The notes: generated by a model not told the origin, from the sequence alone. 16,347 nucleotides of DNA from Methanospirillum hungatei (GCA_003251955.1 QKDV01000309.1:1-16347), one strand, 5' to 3'; positions 7,255 to 15,023 are shown, counted from the stretch's first letter. Numbers and translations: made by a program.

Positions 7255-8427
7255 TTATTTGAAGTAGAAGATGTCAGGACCGCTTGCAAGATCACAGGCT
7301 GCAGCGGGCATACGTGGCTTGATTCGGCCGACATCGGGTGTTTTTGGGGTACGGATCTTCTGATCCATCTCTTCAAGCCTGACCCGGTATGGGTGTTTTG
7401 GCTGAGCGATGGCATCGCCGTTCTTGACTCCTGTCATGATAGCGAGCACACGGACCTTCCCTTCCATATCGTTTCTGATTCTTGCGCCCCAGATTACATC
7501 AGCGTGAGGATCAAGTTCATAGGTCAGGGATGATGCAATCTCTTCAGATTCGATCAGCGTCAGATCACTGCCACCGGTGATGTGAATAAGTGCGCCGGTT
7601 GCACCGCGGTAGTCTATGTCAAGCATTGGGTTTGAGAGACACTCACGAACAACGCTCTCAGCCTTATTTTGCTGTTTGGACTCACCGACGAGCATTGTAG
7701 CTACGCCACCCTTGCTCATAATTGCCCTGACATCGGCATAATCAATATTGATAAGTGACGGTTCGGTGATTGTTTCGGTGATACCCTTGACTGTTTCTCC
7801 AATCAGTTGATCCATCACAGAGAATGACTGGGCCAATGGGAGGTTTGGAACAAAACTCTTGAGTCTGTTGTTGTCGAGCAGAATGACTGAGTCACAAGAC
7901 TTTGCCATCGCTTCAAGCCCATCCTCGGCTCTGATTAGACGGGCTTTCTCGACATCAAACGGATAACTGACCATCCCTACACAAATTGCACCCTGATCCT
8001 TTGCAATCTGGGCGACCACAGGTGCAGATCCGGTTCCGGTTCCCCCACCCATGCCTGCGGTAATAAAACAGAGATCTACAGATTCAAGAAGAGTCTCAAG
8101 TGTCGGGCGTGCCATTTCAGCGGCTTTCCGGCCGACATCGGGATATCCACCTGCTCCAAGACCCTTGGTTAGACTTTTTCCGATCAGAATCCGCTTGTCA
8201 GACTGGATCATATCCAGATGCTGTTTATCGGTGTTGATCGCAATCGTCTCGGCCCCTGAAACCCCCATGTTGTGAAGCCGGTTGATTGTATTATTTCCAG
8301 CCCCACCACAACCTATGATAACGATCCTTGGCTGCCCGTCAAAGTCATCCTCATAGTTCTGCATAGAACATTTCAGTTCTTTCTCGCGTTCGGCGTTTAT
8401 TACCGCGGCATTAATGATACTCTGCAT
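7255..8427 (-). CDS. ftsZ2: Cell division GTPase FtsZ (FtsZ2 type)
   Basis: A 390-aa tubulin-like GTPase that polymerises at midcell. Visible are the T1 loop GCGGAGNN (39-46), the tubulin signature GGGTGTGSA (127-135), DNNRL (185-189) and the T7 loop with catalytic Asp residues, NIDYADV (227-233). A ~30-residue N-terminal extension and segments such as [19 protein letters not shown] and [15 protein letters not shown] resemble haloarchaeal FtsZ2 more than FtsZ1 as I remember them, so I assign FtsZ2. In haloarchaea FtsZ2 drives constriction. The C-terminal tail after ~345 is variable and ends GPDIFYFK, a probable partner-binding peptide. It starts 18 nt after the RHH stop behind a GGGGGAT site, so the two genes form one operon. 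Confidence 0.96.
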   Translation of the reverse strand: MQSIINAAVINAEREKELKCSMQNYEDDFDGQPRIVIIGCGGAGNNTINRLHNMGVSGAETIAINTDKQHLDMIQSDKRILIGKSLTKGLGAGGYPDVGRKAAEMARPTLETLLESVDLCFITAGMGGGTGTGSAPVVAQIAKDQGAICVGMVSYPFDVEKARLIRAEDGLEAMAKSCDSVILLDNNRLKSFVPNLPLAQSFSVMDQLIGETVKGITETITEPSLINIDYADVRAIMSKGGVATMLVGESKQQNKAESVVRECLSNPMLDIDYRGATGALIHITGGSDLTLIESEEIASSLTYELDPHADVIWGARIRNDMEGKVRVLAIMTGVKNGDAIAQPKHPYRVRLEEMDQKIRTPKTPDVGRIKPRMPAAACDLASGPDIFYFK

Positions 8428-8445
8428 ACTTAAATCCCCCTTAAT

Positions 8446-8616
8446 CTAAAATGACAGTTGATCACTGTCTGAGAGAATGCGGTTAGCCCGCTTCTCGATG
8501 AGTTCACGAACAGCATCCCTGATGGCTTCAGAAATGGTGGGGAACTCACCGGCATCCACCATCTTCTCAAGCACGCTGATCTGCTGCTCTGGTAGTCTGA
8601 TGGTGATACGTTGCAT
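8446..8616 (-). CDS. Small ribbon-helix-helix transcription regulator, CdrS-like
   Basis: A 56-aa protein. MQRITIRLPEQQISVLEKMV gives the DNA-contacting beta strand (RITIRLP, 3-9) and helix A; FPTISEAIRDAVRELIEKR (25-43) gives the turn and helix B of a MetJ/Arc/CopG fold, which works as an intertwined dimer reading the major groove. The last ~13 residues are a polar tail. In haloarchaea a similar short RHH protein, CdrS, is encoded upstream of ftsZ2 and regulates it; the same position here supports that role. The 18-nt gap to ftsZ indicates co-transcription, and the TGTC array in its leader points to autoregulation. The specific function is inferred from context. Confidence 0.9.
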   Translation of the reverse strand: MQRITIRLPEQQISVLEKMVDAGEFPTISEAIRDAVRELIEKRANRILSDSDQLSF

Positions 8617-8637
8617 GGTTGTAACCCTCAGTGATCC

Positions 8638-8696
8638 GACATTTGTCAGTCACATGTCGGCTCCACGTCAGACATATGGGTGACACCAGTCAGACA
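8638..8696 (-). promoter_or_regulatory. Six-unit, 11-bp-periodic TGTC operator array of the RHH-ftsZ2 operon
   Basis: Read on the minus strand, 11-bp units begin at 8696, 8685, 8674, 8663, 8652 and 8641. Four start with TGTC, one with TGAC, and one (8663) has no TGTC on this strand but contains CCGACA, i.e. TGTCGG on the other strand. Plus-strand TGTC copies also occur 11 bp apart (8644 and 8655). Units 1 and 3 start TGTCTGAC, and CCGACAT/ATGTCGG (8636-8642 and 8654-8660) is an inverted repeat. The array lies downstream of the TATA-like box, so bound protein would block initiation or early elongation. RHH dimers commonly bind tandem subsites spaced about one helical turn, which fits the RHH gene starting at 8616. 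Confidence 0.7.
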
Positions 8697-8725
8697 CAAC
8701 GAGATACACTTACTAGCACCCGCGA

Positions 8726-8737
8726 TTATTTAAATTT
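8726..8737 (-). promoter_or_regulatory. TATA-like box of the RHH-ftsZ2 operon
   Basis: AAATTTAAATAA on the minus strand lies about 110 bp before the RHH ATG and predicts transcription starting near 8700-8705, just before the TGTC array, giving an ~85 nt leader. The core TTTAAA is symmetrical, so it might also serve cobD on the plus strand, with a start near 8760; that would favour the downstream GTG start of cobD. Confidence 0.5.
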
Positions 8738-8803
8738 TACTTTTTGATGTGGGTTAAAAATCCCATACCTGTTTATCTGGAAACATCCAGAGATCAGAAG
8801 AGA

Positions 8804-9811
8804 GTGACGGACAGATTTCAGGGTTTAAGCAAGGCAGTACATGGAGGCAGAGGAGCAGCAGAAGGACTCCATAAAGGAAAAGAGATCCTAGATTTTAGTG
8901 CGAGCCTCAATCCATTCCCCCCTCAATTAAACCAGAATGTTTCCCTGGATTCAATAAGGGAATATCCCGATGATCAATATGCATCTCTCAAAGAAATCAT
9001 CGCCCGCCATCATGGTCGCAACCCTGAAGAAATCAGTGTTGGAAACGGGTCAGTCGAGGTTATTCGGACCCTTTGCCATACAATTTTGAAGCATGGAAGC
9101 ATTGTAGAGATTCCACCACACACTTTTTCAGAATATGCGCTCTCTGCCCGGCTCGCAGGAGCAGAAGTATCTGGAAAAACCGGTGCGCAGATTGACTTGG
9201 CATTCATCTGTAATCCGGACAATCCATCTGGCATTCTCACTGGCCGGGATAGAGTTCTTCAACGACTGAGTGATGTAAAAACTAGAGGAGGGATACTCTG
9301 TGTTGACGAGGCGTTCATTGATCTTTCTGATCCTAAACAGAGCGTATCAGACGTACAGGATCCTAACCTGTTCATTCTTTGTTCACTCACAAAGTCGTTC
9401 TCAATGGCTGGTGTCAGATTCGGGTATGGAATCGGTGATCCCGGACTTATTGCTGCAATGGAAGTGATGAGACCACCGTGGACTGTGAATGCTTTTGCTG
9501 AATCAATGGCAGTGCAGGCTTTTAAGAAATTTCAGGAACTTGAGCAGTCACGCAAGTACATTGAAAGTGAGCGGAACCGGATATGCAAAGAAGTGACTAA
9601 ACTGGGCTTAACCCCCTCCAAAGCATCAGCAAATTATGTTCTTCTAGAGACAGGGGAAGATGGTAGTAAACTCACCGAAGCAATGTCTATCCTGGGAATT
9701 CTGGTGCGTGATTGTACATCGTTTGGCCTTCCTTCCTGCATTAGGGTAGCAATCAGAGAACGTAAAGAGAATGATAGACTTTTGGAGGCTCTCACTCTTT
9801 GCTTGCTCTGA
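8804..9811 (+). CDS. cobD: Threonine-phosphate decarboxylase CobD-type (HisC-like aminotransferase fold)
   Basis: A PLP enzyme of fold type I, 335 aa from GTG 8804. CobD decarboxylates L-threonine-3-phosphate to aminopropanol phosphate, the linker of the cobalamin nucleotide loop. AVHGG then LDFSASLNP (~30-37) is typical of CobD rather than HisC. PLP contacts are visible: NPDNPSG (N137), VDEAF (D168), SLTKSFSMAG (Schiff-base K197), R205, and the substrate-carboxylate Arg R314. The frame is open upstream to ATG 8747, which would add 19 residues; GTG 8804 is preferred because CobD proteins start shortly before HGG and the only obvious TATA lies too close to 8747. Overlap with cobY, the next cobalamin step, supports CobD over histidinol-phosphate aminotransferase. 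Confidence 0.85.
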   Translation: MTDRFQGLSKAVHGGRGAAEGLHKGKEILDFSASLNPFPPQLNQNVSLDSIREYPDDQYASLKEIIARHHGRNPEEISVGNGSVEVIRTLCHTILKHGSIVEIPPHTFSEYALSARLAGAEVSGKTGAQIDLAFICNPDNPSGILTGRDRVLQRLSDVKTRGGILCVDEAFIDLSDPKQSVSDVQDPNLFILCSLTKSFSMAGVRFGYGIGDPGLIAAMEVMRPPWTVNAFAESMAVQAFKKFQELEQSRKYIESERNRICKEVTKLGLTPSKASANYVLLETGEDGSKLTEAMSILGILVRDCTSFGLPSCIRVAIRERKENDRLLEALTLCLL

Positions 9812-10407
9812 TTATGGCAGGCGGTAGGGGTACACGCCTACAGATGGGTGAGAAAGGTCTGGTCCGACTCTGTGACAGACCACTAATAGAATATGTTATC
9901 TCCACTCTCGAAGAAGCTGGTTTTGAACCAGTGGTTGTTACCACACCACGAACTCCATATACAGCAAACTACTGTCGGACACGGGGAGTTGACCAGATCT
10001 GCACGGAAGGAACCGGATATGTTGAGGATGTAACTGAAGCAGTTGAGATTCTCAATGAAGAAGGACCGGTTCTAATAGTCTGTGCCGATACACCCGGCCT
10101 GTGCAGGGATCACCTCGACCAAATCATCTCATCCTATAATTTCGGGGGCAAGCCTGCCTGTTCTGTCTGGATCCCGGCAAACCATTTTGAAGAACTGGGA
10201 TGTACTATCCAATATACCAGAGAGATATGTGGAATTCAGGCGGTTCCAGCAGGTCTGAATATTCTCCTAGGATCTTCGATTGAAAGGGAACAGGATGAAC
10301 TCTGTATCCTTATCGATGATCCGGCCCTTGTCTTCAATATCAATACCAGGGAAGAACTCGCTGCAGCAGAACAGTTCTTCAGGTTACAAAGAAAGGAAAT
10401 TAGATAA
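9799..10407 (+). CDS. cobY: Adenosylcobinamide-phosphate guanylyltransferase CobY
   Basis: A 202-aa nucleotidyltransferase of the MobA-like family, the archaeal non-orthologous replacement of CobU. It transfers GMP from GTP to adenosylcobinamide phosphate to activate it for nucleotide-loop attachment. The N-terminal LALIMAGGRGTRLQMGEKGL (2-21) is the GTP-binding signature with Arg13 and Lys19; CADTPG (94-99) holds the metal-binding Asp; FNINTREEL (183-191) is the family's closing motif. The start is TTG 9799: it follows a strong GGAGG (9784-9788) at a good distance and gives the family N-terminus; the ATG at 9814 falls inside the GTP motif. It overlaps the cobD stop by 13 nt. A T-rich tract follows the stop. 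Confidence 0.93.
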   Translation: MLALIMAGGRGTRLQMGEKGLVRLCDRPLIEYVISTLEEAGFEPVVVTTPRTPYTANYCRTRGVDQICTEGTGYVEDVTEAVEILNEEGPVLIVCADTPGLCRDHLDQIISSYNFGGKPACSVWIPANHFEELGCTIQYTREICGIQAVPAGLNILLGSSIEREQDELCILIDDPALVFNINTREELAAAEQFFRLQRKEIR

Positions 10408-10465
10408 TTTTTTTATTTTTTTCTTATGACCGAATCATGATATGCCCGTAGAGCGAAGATCTCTC

Positions 10466-11698
10466 ATGAGTTTCTCTCGTGAGATTGAACTCGACGGGCA
10501 TATTATCGATTCAGGAATCGTAGAGAATGTCCTTGATACCATCCTTGACATGGGTGGTGATTTTGAGTTTCTGGTGTTTGATGTCGGTAAGAAGAAGACC
10601 GACAAAAGTTATGCGAAGATAAGAATAAGCTCTGACAGCAGCGAACGCCTTGACGGAATTGTCAGCCGTCTACACAGGCACGGTGCTCATTTGGTTGAAG
10701 TCGCAGAAGTAACCCTCGTTCCTGCCGAGGGTGAACGGATTGTTCCAAAGGGCTTCTATTCTACAACAAATTATCCAACCGAAGTCAGATATTCAGAAGG
10801 GTGGATTCCAGTTGAGAAGATAGAGATGGACTGCCTTATCGTTGTAAAACCAGATGAGAGACGGGCCATCTGCACTCCGATGGATAAACTCAAGAAAGAT
10901 GATCTAGTAGTAATGGGAGAAATCGGGGTAACAGTCCATCCGCCGGAACGTTCACGGGATCACAGTGAATTTGAATTCATGGGCGGAGGAGTTTCTTCAG
11001 AGCGTCCAACGGAGACGACCATTGCCAAGATTGCAAAGGAGATGGTAGAACTTCATCAGCGGGGTGGAAAGGTTGCACTGGTTGGAGGTCCTGCCATAAT
11101 TCACACAGGAGCTGCCGATGCGTGTGCCGCCCTGGTTCGTGAAGGCTACATTAATGTCCTTTTTGCAGGCAATGCCCTCGCTACACATGATATTGAGTAT
11201 AGTTTATACGGGACCTCACTCGGAATGGATATAAGAACCGGGGAACTTGTTGCTACCGGTCATAAAAACCATCTGTACGCGATAAGTGAGGTAATGAGGG
11301 CCGGTTCTATCCAGGCAGCAGTTGATACCGGTATCGTAAAATCAGGTATCATGTATGAGTGCGTTAAAAACAATATCCCATTTGTTCTGGCCGGTTCTAT
11401 TCGTGATGACGGGCCTCTTCCAGATGTAATATCAGATGCACGGGTAGCACAGGATGAAATGCGAAAATATATCCCGGAAATCGGAATGGCCCTGATGGTT
11501 GCAACAATGCTTCATTCTATCGCGGTCGGAAACTGCCTGCCTGCTTATGTGAGAACCATCTGCGTTGATATCAACCCGTCTACGGTTACCAAACTGATGG
11601 ACAGGGGAACAACACAGGCAATCGGAATTGTTAGTGATGCCGGGGCATTCATTCCGATGTTACTCAGGCAGATCAGATTAATTACAGGCAAGGAATAA
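10466..11698 (+). CDS. TIGR00300 / LOR-SDH family protein, probable archaeal ornithine cyclodeaminase
   Basis: A 410-aa protein of the TIGR00300 (COG1915) family, once described as LOR/SDH bifunctional enzyme conserved domain. Archaeal members and the C-terminal part of cyanobacterial AgrE/ArgZ are linked to NAD-dependent conversion of ornithine to proline with ammonia release; I assign this by family. The N-terminal ~1-100 (SREIELDGHIIDSGIV, MGGDFEFLVFDVG) is the family's LOR/SDH domain. The C-terminal half has a nucleotide-binding segment KVALVGGPAIIHTGA and the conserved VLFAGNALATHDIEYSLYG. ATG 10466 was chosen because members begin close to REIELDGHIIDSG; ATG 10442 is an alternative adding eight residues. 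It lies 58 nt after cobY beyond T-rich DNA and may have its own promoter; it ends 7 nt from the convergent RaSEA gene. Confidence 0.82.
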   Translation: MSFSREIELDGHIIDSGIVENVLDTILDMGGDFEFLVFDVGKKKTDKSYAKIRISSDSSERLDGIVSRLHRHGAHLVEVAEVTLVPAEGERIVPKGFYSTTNYPTEVRYSEGWIPVEKIEMDCLIVVKPDERRAICTPMDKLKKDDLVVMGEIGVTVHPPERSRDHSEFEFMGGGVSSERPTETTIAKIAKEMVELHQRGGKVALVGGPAIIHTGAADACAALVREGYINVLFAGNALATHDIEYSLYGTSLGMDIRTGELVATGHKNHLYAISEVMRAGSIQAAVDTGIVKSGIMYECVKNNIPFVLAGSIRDDGPLPDVISDARVAQDEMRKYIPEIGMALMVATMLHSIAVGNCLPAYVRTICVDINPSTVTKLMDRGTTQAIGIVSDAGAFIPMLLRQIRLITGKE

Positions 11699-11705
11699 GA
11701 AAAAA

Positions 11706-12692
11706 TTAACCAGTGAGAGGCATGGAATAAGGCTTCTCATGTTCCATGACGAAATCCCACTCTTTTTTACAGTCACATGAGATCTCAAGGACGGACCTGA
11801 TCAACTCCTGATCTCCATTCAGATTATACTCACGGATCGCGTCAAGGATCATCTTATCACAGGTCCCGCAGTTATGTGCCCCTCGTTTCTGTCCTCCTCC
11901 AAGAGGATCACAGGTTATATGGATGGGAGCTTCTGCAAGAACTTTAACAACACTCCAGAGGTACGGTGGTCGATATGAACCCTGTCGCCAGAGCCGTTCT
12001 ACAAGGGTATGACGCTGCACTGAACATGGATTCATAGATATCAGATCAGTATAGGGAAGAATGTCCTTGACCGAAGAGACCATGTCATCATATGCTTCGC
12101 GTTCGGTAACGTATGCGGGCTTGAAGAGCAGGTAGGTCTTTACAAGTCCACCGGCCCGCCTGATATCAGCCGAAGCTGCAGTATATTGTTCAAAGGAGAG
12201 TCCTTTGTCTATACATTTCTCTCTTATTGGATCAGAAGAAGTTTCAAGCCCAATTGCAACAATCAACCCCCCTTTTCCGGATTCATCCAGCAGAAGATTT
12301 CGATATGCAGAAACTTTCTGATAATCCACATAATCTCCCCGACATTCAACAGTCACAACCCTGCCCTTACACAGGCTGGCAATTCTCTCTCTTACTAGGG
12401 GTGGGACTTCAAGATCATCAAAAAATGTACCAGAAGTGTAAATCTTGACGAGTGATGGATTATGTTCTGATATACTTGCAGCAAGTGTTTCGAGCTGCTC
12501 ATTCATAGCGATGATCAGTTCATCTGTGGACAGATCATGATAACGCTCATGCCTGTACTGGCACATCAGGCAGCGGTTCCATGAACAACCCCCTGAACGG
12601 AGAATCACGGTAACACTATTCAGTATTTCATCAAGAACTCGGTCTGAACCGGTCCATAATGCTATTGGTGTGTTCTTCTGCTCTTTTTTCAT
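11706..12692 (-). CDS. raSEA: Archaeosine synthesis radical SAM enzyme RaSEA (TIGR01210)
   Basis: A 328-aa radical SAM protein. The cluster motif is CSWNRCLMC (C36, C41, C44), which would bind a 4Fe-4S cluster through three Cys. The family-typical C-terminal half has GGGQKRGAHNCGTCD (C275, C278) and SCDCKKEW (C306, C308), further possible metal ligands. RaSEA acts with ArcS, which attaches lysine to preQ0 in tRNA position 15, and then cleaves the lysine to leave archaeosine, an archaea-specific modified base. ArcS is not adjacent in this window. The ATG at 12692 follows GGATC at short distance. Transcription probably starts from the AATATATT box shared with the divergent surface-protein gene. 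Elp3-like enzymes have related radical SAM domains but lack this C-terminal Cys pattern and carry an acetyltransferase domain. Confidence 0.9.
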   Translation of the reverse strand: MKKEQKNTPIALWTGSDRVLDEILNSVTVILRSGGCSWNRCLMCQYRHERYHDLSTDELIIAMNEQLETLAASISEHNPSLVKIYTSGTFFDDLEVPPLVRERIASLCKGRVVTVECRGDYVDYQKVSAYRNLLLDESGKGGLIVAIGLETSSDPIREKCIDKGLSFEQYTAASADIRRAGGLVKTYLLFKPAYVTEREAYDDMVSSVKDILPYTDLISMNPCSVQRHTLVERLWRQGSYRPPYLWSVVKVLAEAPIHITCDPLGGGQKRGAHNCGTCDKMILDAIREYNLNGDQELIRSVLEISCDCKKEWDFVMEHEKPYSMPLTG

Positions 12693-12765
12693 AAAATGAT
12701 CCGATTAATCAGTATCGTTGACGGGCAATAGTTGATGATGTTGCTCAGTCTATGGAAAGACCAAC

Positions 12766-12773
12766 AATATATT
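12766..12773. promoter_or_regulatory. Symmetrical TATA-like box AATATATT between divergent genes
   Basis: The only clear TATA-like element in the 132-bp divergent gap. It is palindromic, so it could position transcription both ways: starting near 12795 for the surface protein (leader ~30 nt with the GGAGG site) and near 12743 for RaSEA (~50 nt leader). Which direction it actually serves cannot be told from sequence. Confidence 0.45.
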
Positions 12774-12824
12774 AGGTCGTGCCGGTGAAATATATTCAGT
12801 CATCATTTCGGAGGCGATTGCGAC

Positions 12825-14102
12825 TTGAATATACGTTCTTTTAACATTATATTTGCAATATTTCTGATATTGGTTATTCTTGGACCAGGCACTGTATCAG
12901 CATATTATCTCACACTTGATGCTCCTTCGGAGGTGAGAGTAGGCCAGCCATTTAATGTGTCCGGATCTACGAATGTACCCCCGCCGGATCAGATTGATGT
13001 TGTGCTCTCTCTATCCTCCAATATTCCAATAGAGAAAGACCGTCAATCCGTGCCAATAACAGAGAAGGGCGATACCACATTTAATATCACATTCCAAACT
13101 ACGGGCTATGAAAAAGGGAACTATAAGATAGAAGCCCTTTCACAAACCATGCGTGATTTCTCTGCAGGTTCGCGAAATCTCAGAGTTATAAAACTGACTG
13201 ACCGATCTGATATTGTCAGATTTTCCTCTCCGATGTATCAGGACTTTGATGGTACTTTAGAGATCGAAACCCGGATTCAGGGATACGATGATAACGCAAT
13301 TCAGTTAGAGGTACAGAAGGGGAACACCTCAGTCTTCGGTCCTGAGTCTGTGCCGGTCAGCCGTGGGCTGATGAAATATGAACTTCCGATCAAGGAGCCT
13401 GGTGCGTATGCGATCACGTTCACCGACTCGAAAGGACTTATTGGAATATATACTGTCCAGGTCGGGGAAGAGAAGGAATCATCAGCTGCAACTCCTGCTC
13501 CGGTAGAAACTACAACTCCCATAGTTCATGAAACAGATACAACAGCACCGACAAAAACCATTGTGAGTCAGACTAGTTCAGCTGAAACACCGAAGAGTAC
13601 CCCTTCACTTACACCTTCTGAAACCAAGGTCCCAGATATTACAACAGATGACAAACCTGTATCAGTTGAAGGAGTTAGTTCAACTGCGGCGGCATCCCGT
13701 GATTCTCCGGCATATTTCCTTGTCTCTGTAAATCAGGCACCGGTAACAATCTCCACATCATCAAATGAAGACTGGGTTATGGAGTATAAGACTGCCCAGG
13801 GATCAGCAGGAGTTAAATTAAACGATAAAGGAAAGGATTCTCCGGAACAGGTTACGATTACTGACTCAACAAATGAAATCTATCTGAAAGTCTATCCGTA
13901 TAGTTACAAATCATCTGGGGATGTGACCATTACTGCCAGTAATGCAGCATCGGTAGGATTGTCAGACACAGCAGCTCAGGCATTCGATGCACCACCAAGA
14001 TATGGAAACAGCAACCCATCAGCAGAAACGAAATCTCCGGCTCCTATTGCGGGAATAATACTAGGACTTGTGGGAGCTGCATGCTTGCTCCGGCGAAAGT
14101 AA
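12825..14102 (+). CDS. Secreted surface protein with C-terminal archaeosortase-like anchor
   Basis: A 425-aa exported protein of unknown role. Residues 1-26 are a signal peptide (hydrophobic IIFAIFLILVILG, then a VSA cleavage site). Two beta-rich stretches follow: ~27-212 (TLDAPSEVRVGQPFNVSGST, typical of methanogen surface proteins), then a Thr/Pro/Ser-rich, probably glycosylated linker at 215-295, then ~297-380. The C-terminus SPAPIAGIILGLVGAACLLRRK is a short hydrophobic helix with an RRK tail, like the sorting tails of archaeosortase substrates, but without a PGF motif. Sequons such as NVS (44-46), NIT (87-89) and NTS (167-169) are present. The start is TTG 12825, placed by GGAGG at 12810-12814 and the signal peptide; no in-frame ATG gives a signal sequence. 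Confidence 0.8.
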   Translation: MNIRSFNIIFAIFLILVILGPGTVSAYYLTLDAPSEVRVGQPFNVSGSTNVPPPDQIDVVLSLSSNIPIEKDRQSVPITEKGDTTFNITFQTTGYEKGNYKIEALSQTMRDFSAGSRNLRVIKLTDRSDIVRFSSPMYQDFDGTLEIETRIQGYDDNAIQLEVQKGNTSVFGPESVPVSRGLMKYELPIKEPGAYAITFTDSKGLIGIYTVQVGEEKESSAATPAPVETTTPIVHETDTTAPTKTIVSQTSSAETPKSTPSLTPSETKVPDITTDDKPVSVEGVSSTAAASRDSPAYFLVSVNQAPVTISTSSNEDWVMEYKTAQGSAGVKLNDKGKDSPEQVTITDSTNEIYLKVYPYSYKSSGDVTITASNAASVGLSDTAAQAFDAPPRYGNSNPSAETKSPAPIAGIILGLVGAACLLRRK

Positions 14103-14207
14103 AAAACCCTTTTTTTCGATCATCTGTCAGCGTGCGATGACTAACCATCTAAATATCTGTAGTTTTTTTAAATGAATTCTCGAATATTTTTGTCGAGGAG
14201 AGAATAC

Positions 14208-14216
14208 CTTTTTATG
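14208..14216 (+). promoter_or_regulatory. TATA-like box of tRNA-Ser
   Basis: CTTTTTATG lies ~30 bp before the mature tRNA 5' end, the usual archaeal distance for a short leader. An inverted repeat (CTCGA 14179-14183 with TCGAG 14193-14197) sits just upstream. Confidence 0.4.
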
Positions 14217-14240
14217 AGCACAATGCGACCTACTAGAGGA

Positions 14241-14323
14241 GCCGAGGTAGTCTAGTCCGGGAAGGCGGTGGTCTTGAAAACCACTGGTGTTTCACCTCAA
14301 GAGTTCAAATCTCTTCCTCGGCG
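14241..14323 (+). tRNA. tRNA-Ser (anticodon UGA)
   Basis: An 83-nt class II tRNA without intron. Acceptor GCCGAGG pairs with CCTCGGC, followed by discriminator G, as expected for serine. The anticodon stem GTGGT/ACCAC holds the loop CTTGAAA, giving anticodon TGA. A long variable arm (GGTG TTT CACC) lies before the T arm AAGAG-TTCAAAT-CTCTT, which confirms serine. CCA is not encoded. A T-run follows at about 14331-14338 and probably terminates transcription. Confidence 0.97.
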
Positions 14324-14445
14324 TTTCAAATTTTTTTTATCCAATGTTTGTGATACTAGCATCGTTGATAGAACTTGATTTTTGAACATTGAAAAATCTG
14401 GAATTAATCGGATCTTTTTTTATCATAATCTGATAACATTTCAGC

Positions 14446-14931
14446 ATGAAATTTTTATTCTATCTTATTCTGTCATGTCTTTTGATCTCCCCCGCTATTG
14501 CGGTTGATACATCTAACTGGGTAAACGGTACCTCAAATGCCGGATTTACTTTTCAAATGCCACCATACTGGGCTAGTGATCCTATAGATCAGACAACAGA
14601 GGTAATCCGGACAGATAAAAGCGATGCGGTATTATTAATTTCATATAATCCCGTAAACATAACTAATCCTGGGAAATTTGAAATTAATTTAACAATTGAT
14701 TTAGAAAAAGAGATGGAAAATCTGAAAGTATCGACGATTGAAACCATTGAGTCTGATAACAATAATGTGACAGCATCAGGAACCACATTAGACGGCACTA
14801 TAATTACAGCCAGAGAAGTGTTTGATAAAGATCACATAATTCGTTGGATCTGTGAGTATTCTAATGAAGATGCAGTAACAAAGTACTCAAATACGATGTT
14901 TGTTATCATTAACAGCACGCAATTCAATTGA
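14446..14931 (+). CDS. Small secreted protein of unknown function
   Basis: A 161-aa protein with a clear signal peptide: FLFYLILSCLLISPAIA with cleavage after AIA (residue 19). The mature part is one domain that begins with GFTFQMPPYW (33-42) and continues as alternating strands and an amphipathic segment (LEKEMENLKVSTIETIE). This layout recalls the PsbP/DcrB-like fold of small secreted proteins, but that is a weak guess from pattern only. Several N-glycosylation sequons (NGT, NIT, NLT, NVT, NST) suggest it faces outward. There is no C-terminal anchor. No clear Shine-Dalgarno is seen; a T-rich promoter region lies at 14400-14440. Codons are AT-richer than in the housekeeping genes. It ends at an inverted repeat shared with the convergent TPR gene. 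Confidence 0.75.
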   Translation: MKFLFYLILSCLLISPAIAVDTSNWVNGTSNAGFTFQMPPYWASDPIDQTTEVIRTDKSDAVLLISYNPVNITNPGKFEINLTIDLEKEMENLKVSTIETIESDNNNVTASGTTLDGTIITAREVFDKDHIIRWICEYSNEDAVTKYSNTMFVIINSTQFN

Positions 14932-14941
14932 AAAAAATATT

Positions 14942-14996
14942 CAAAAACTCAAATAACCCTGGTATTAATACTTCAGGTTATTTACTCTGTTTTTCA
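14942..14996. terminator. Bidirectional terminator between convergent genes
   Basis: AATAACC (14952-14958) and GGTTATT (14976-14982) form a stem whose flanks continue imperfectly (TCAAAAACTC with the ACTCTGTTTTTCAA side), with an inner GTATTAATAC palindrome. It is followed by T-rich DNA on one strand and preceded by A-rich DNA on the other, as expected for a terminator used by both converging genes. Confidence 0.6.
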
Positions 14997-15023
14997 AATA
15001 AGCCTTTGAGTTACTATTTATCT

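Noticed and set aside
13960..13968. Perfect TGTCAGACA palindrome
   Set aside because: A single copy inside the surface-protein coding region, with no 11-bp partner sites or nearby TATA box; likely chance.
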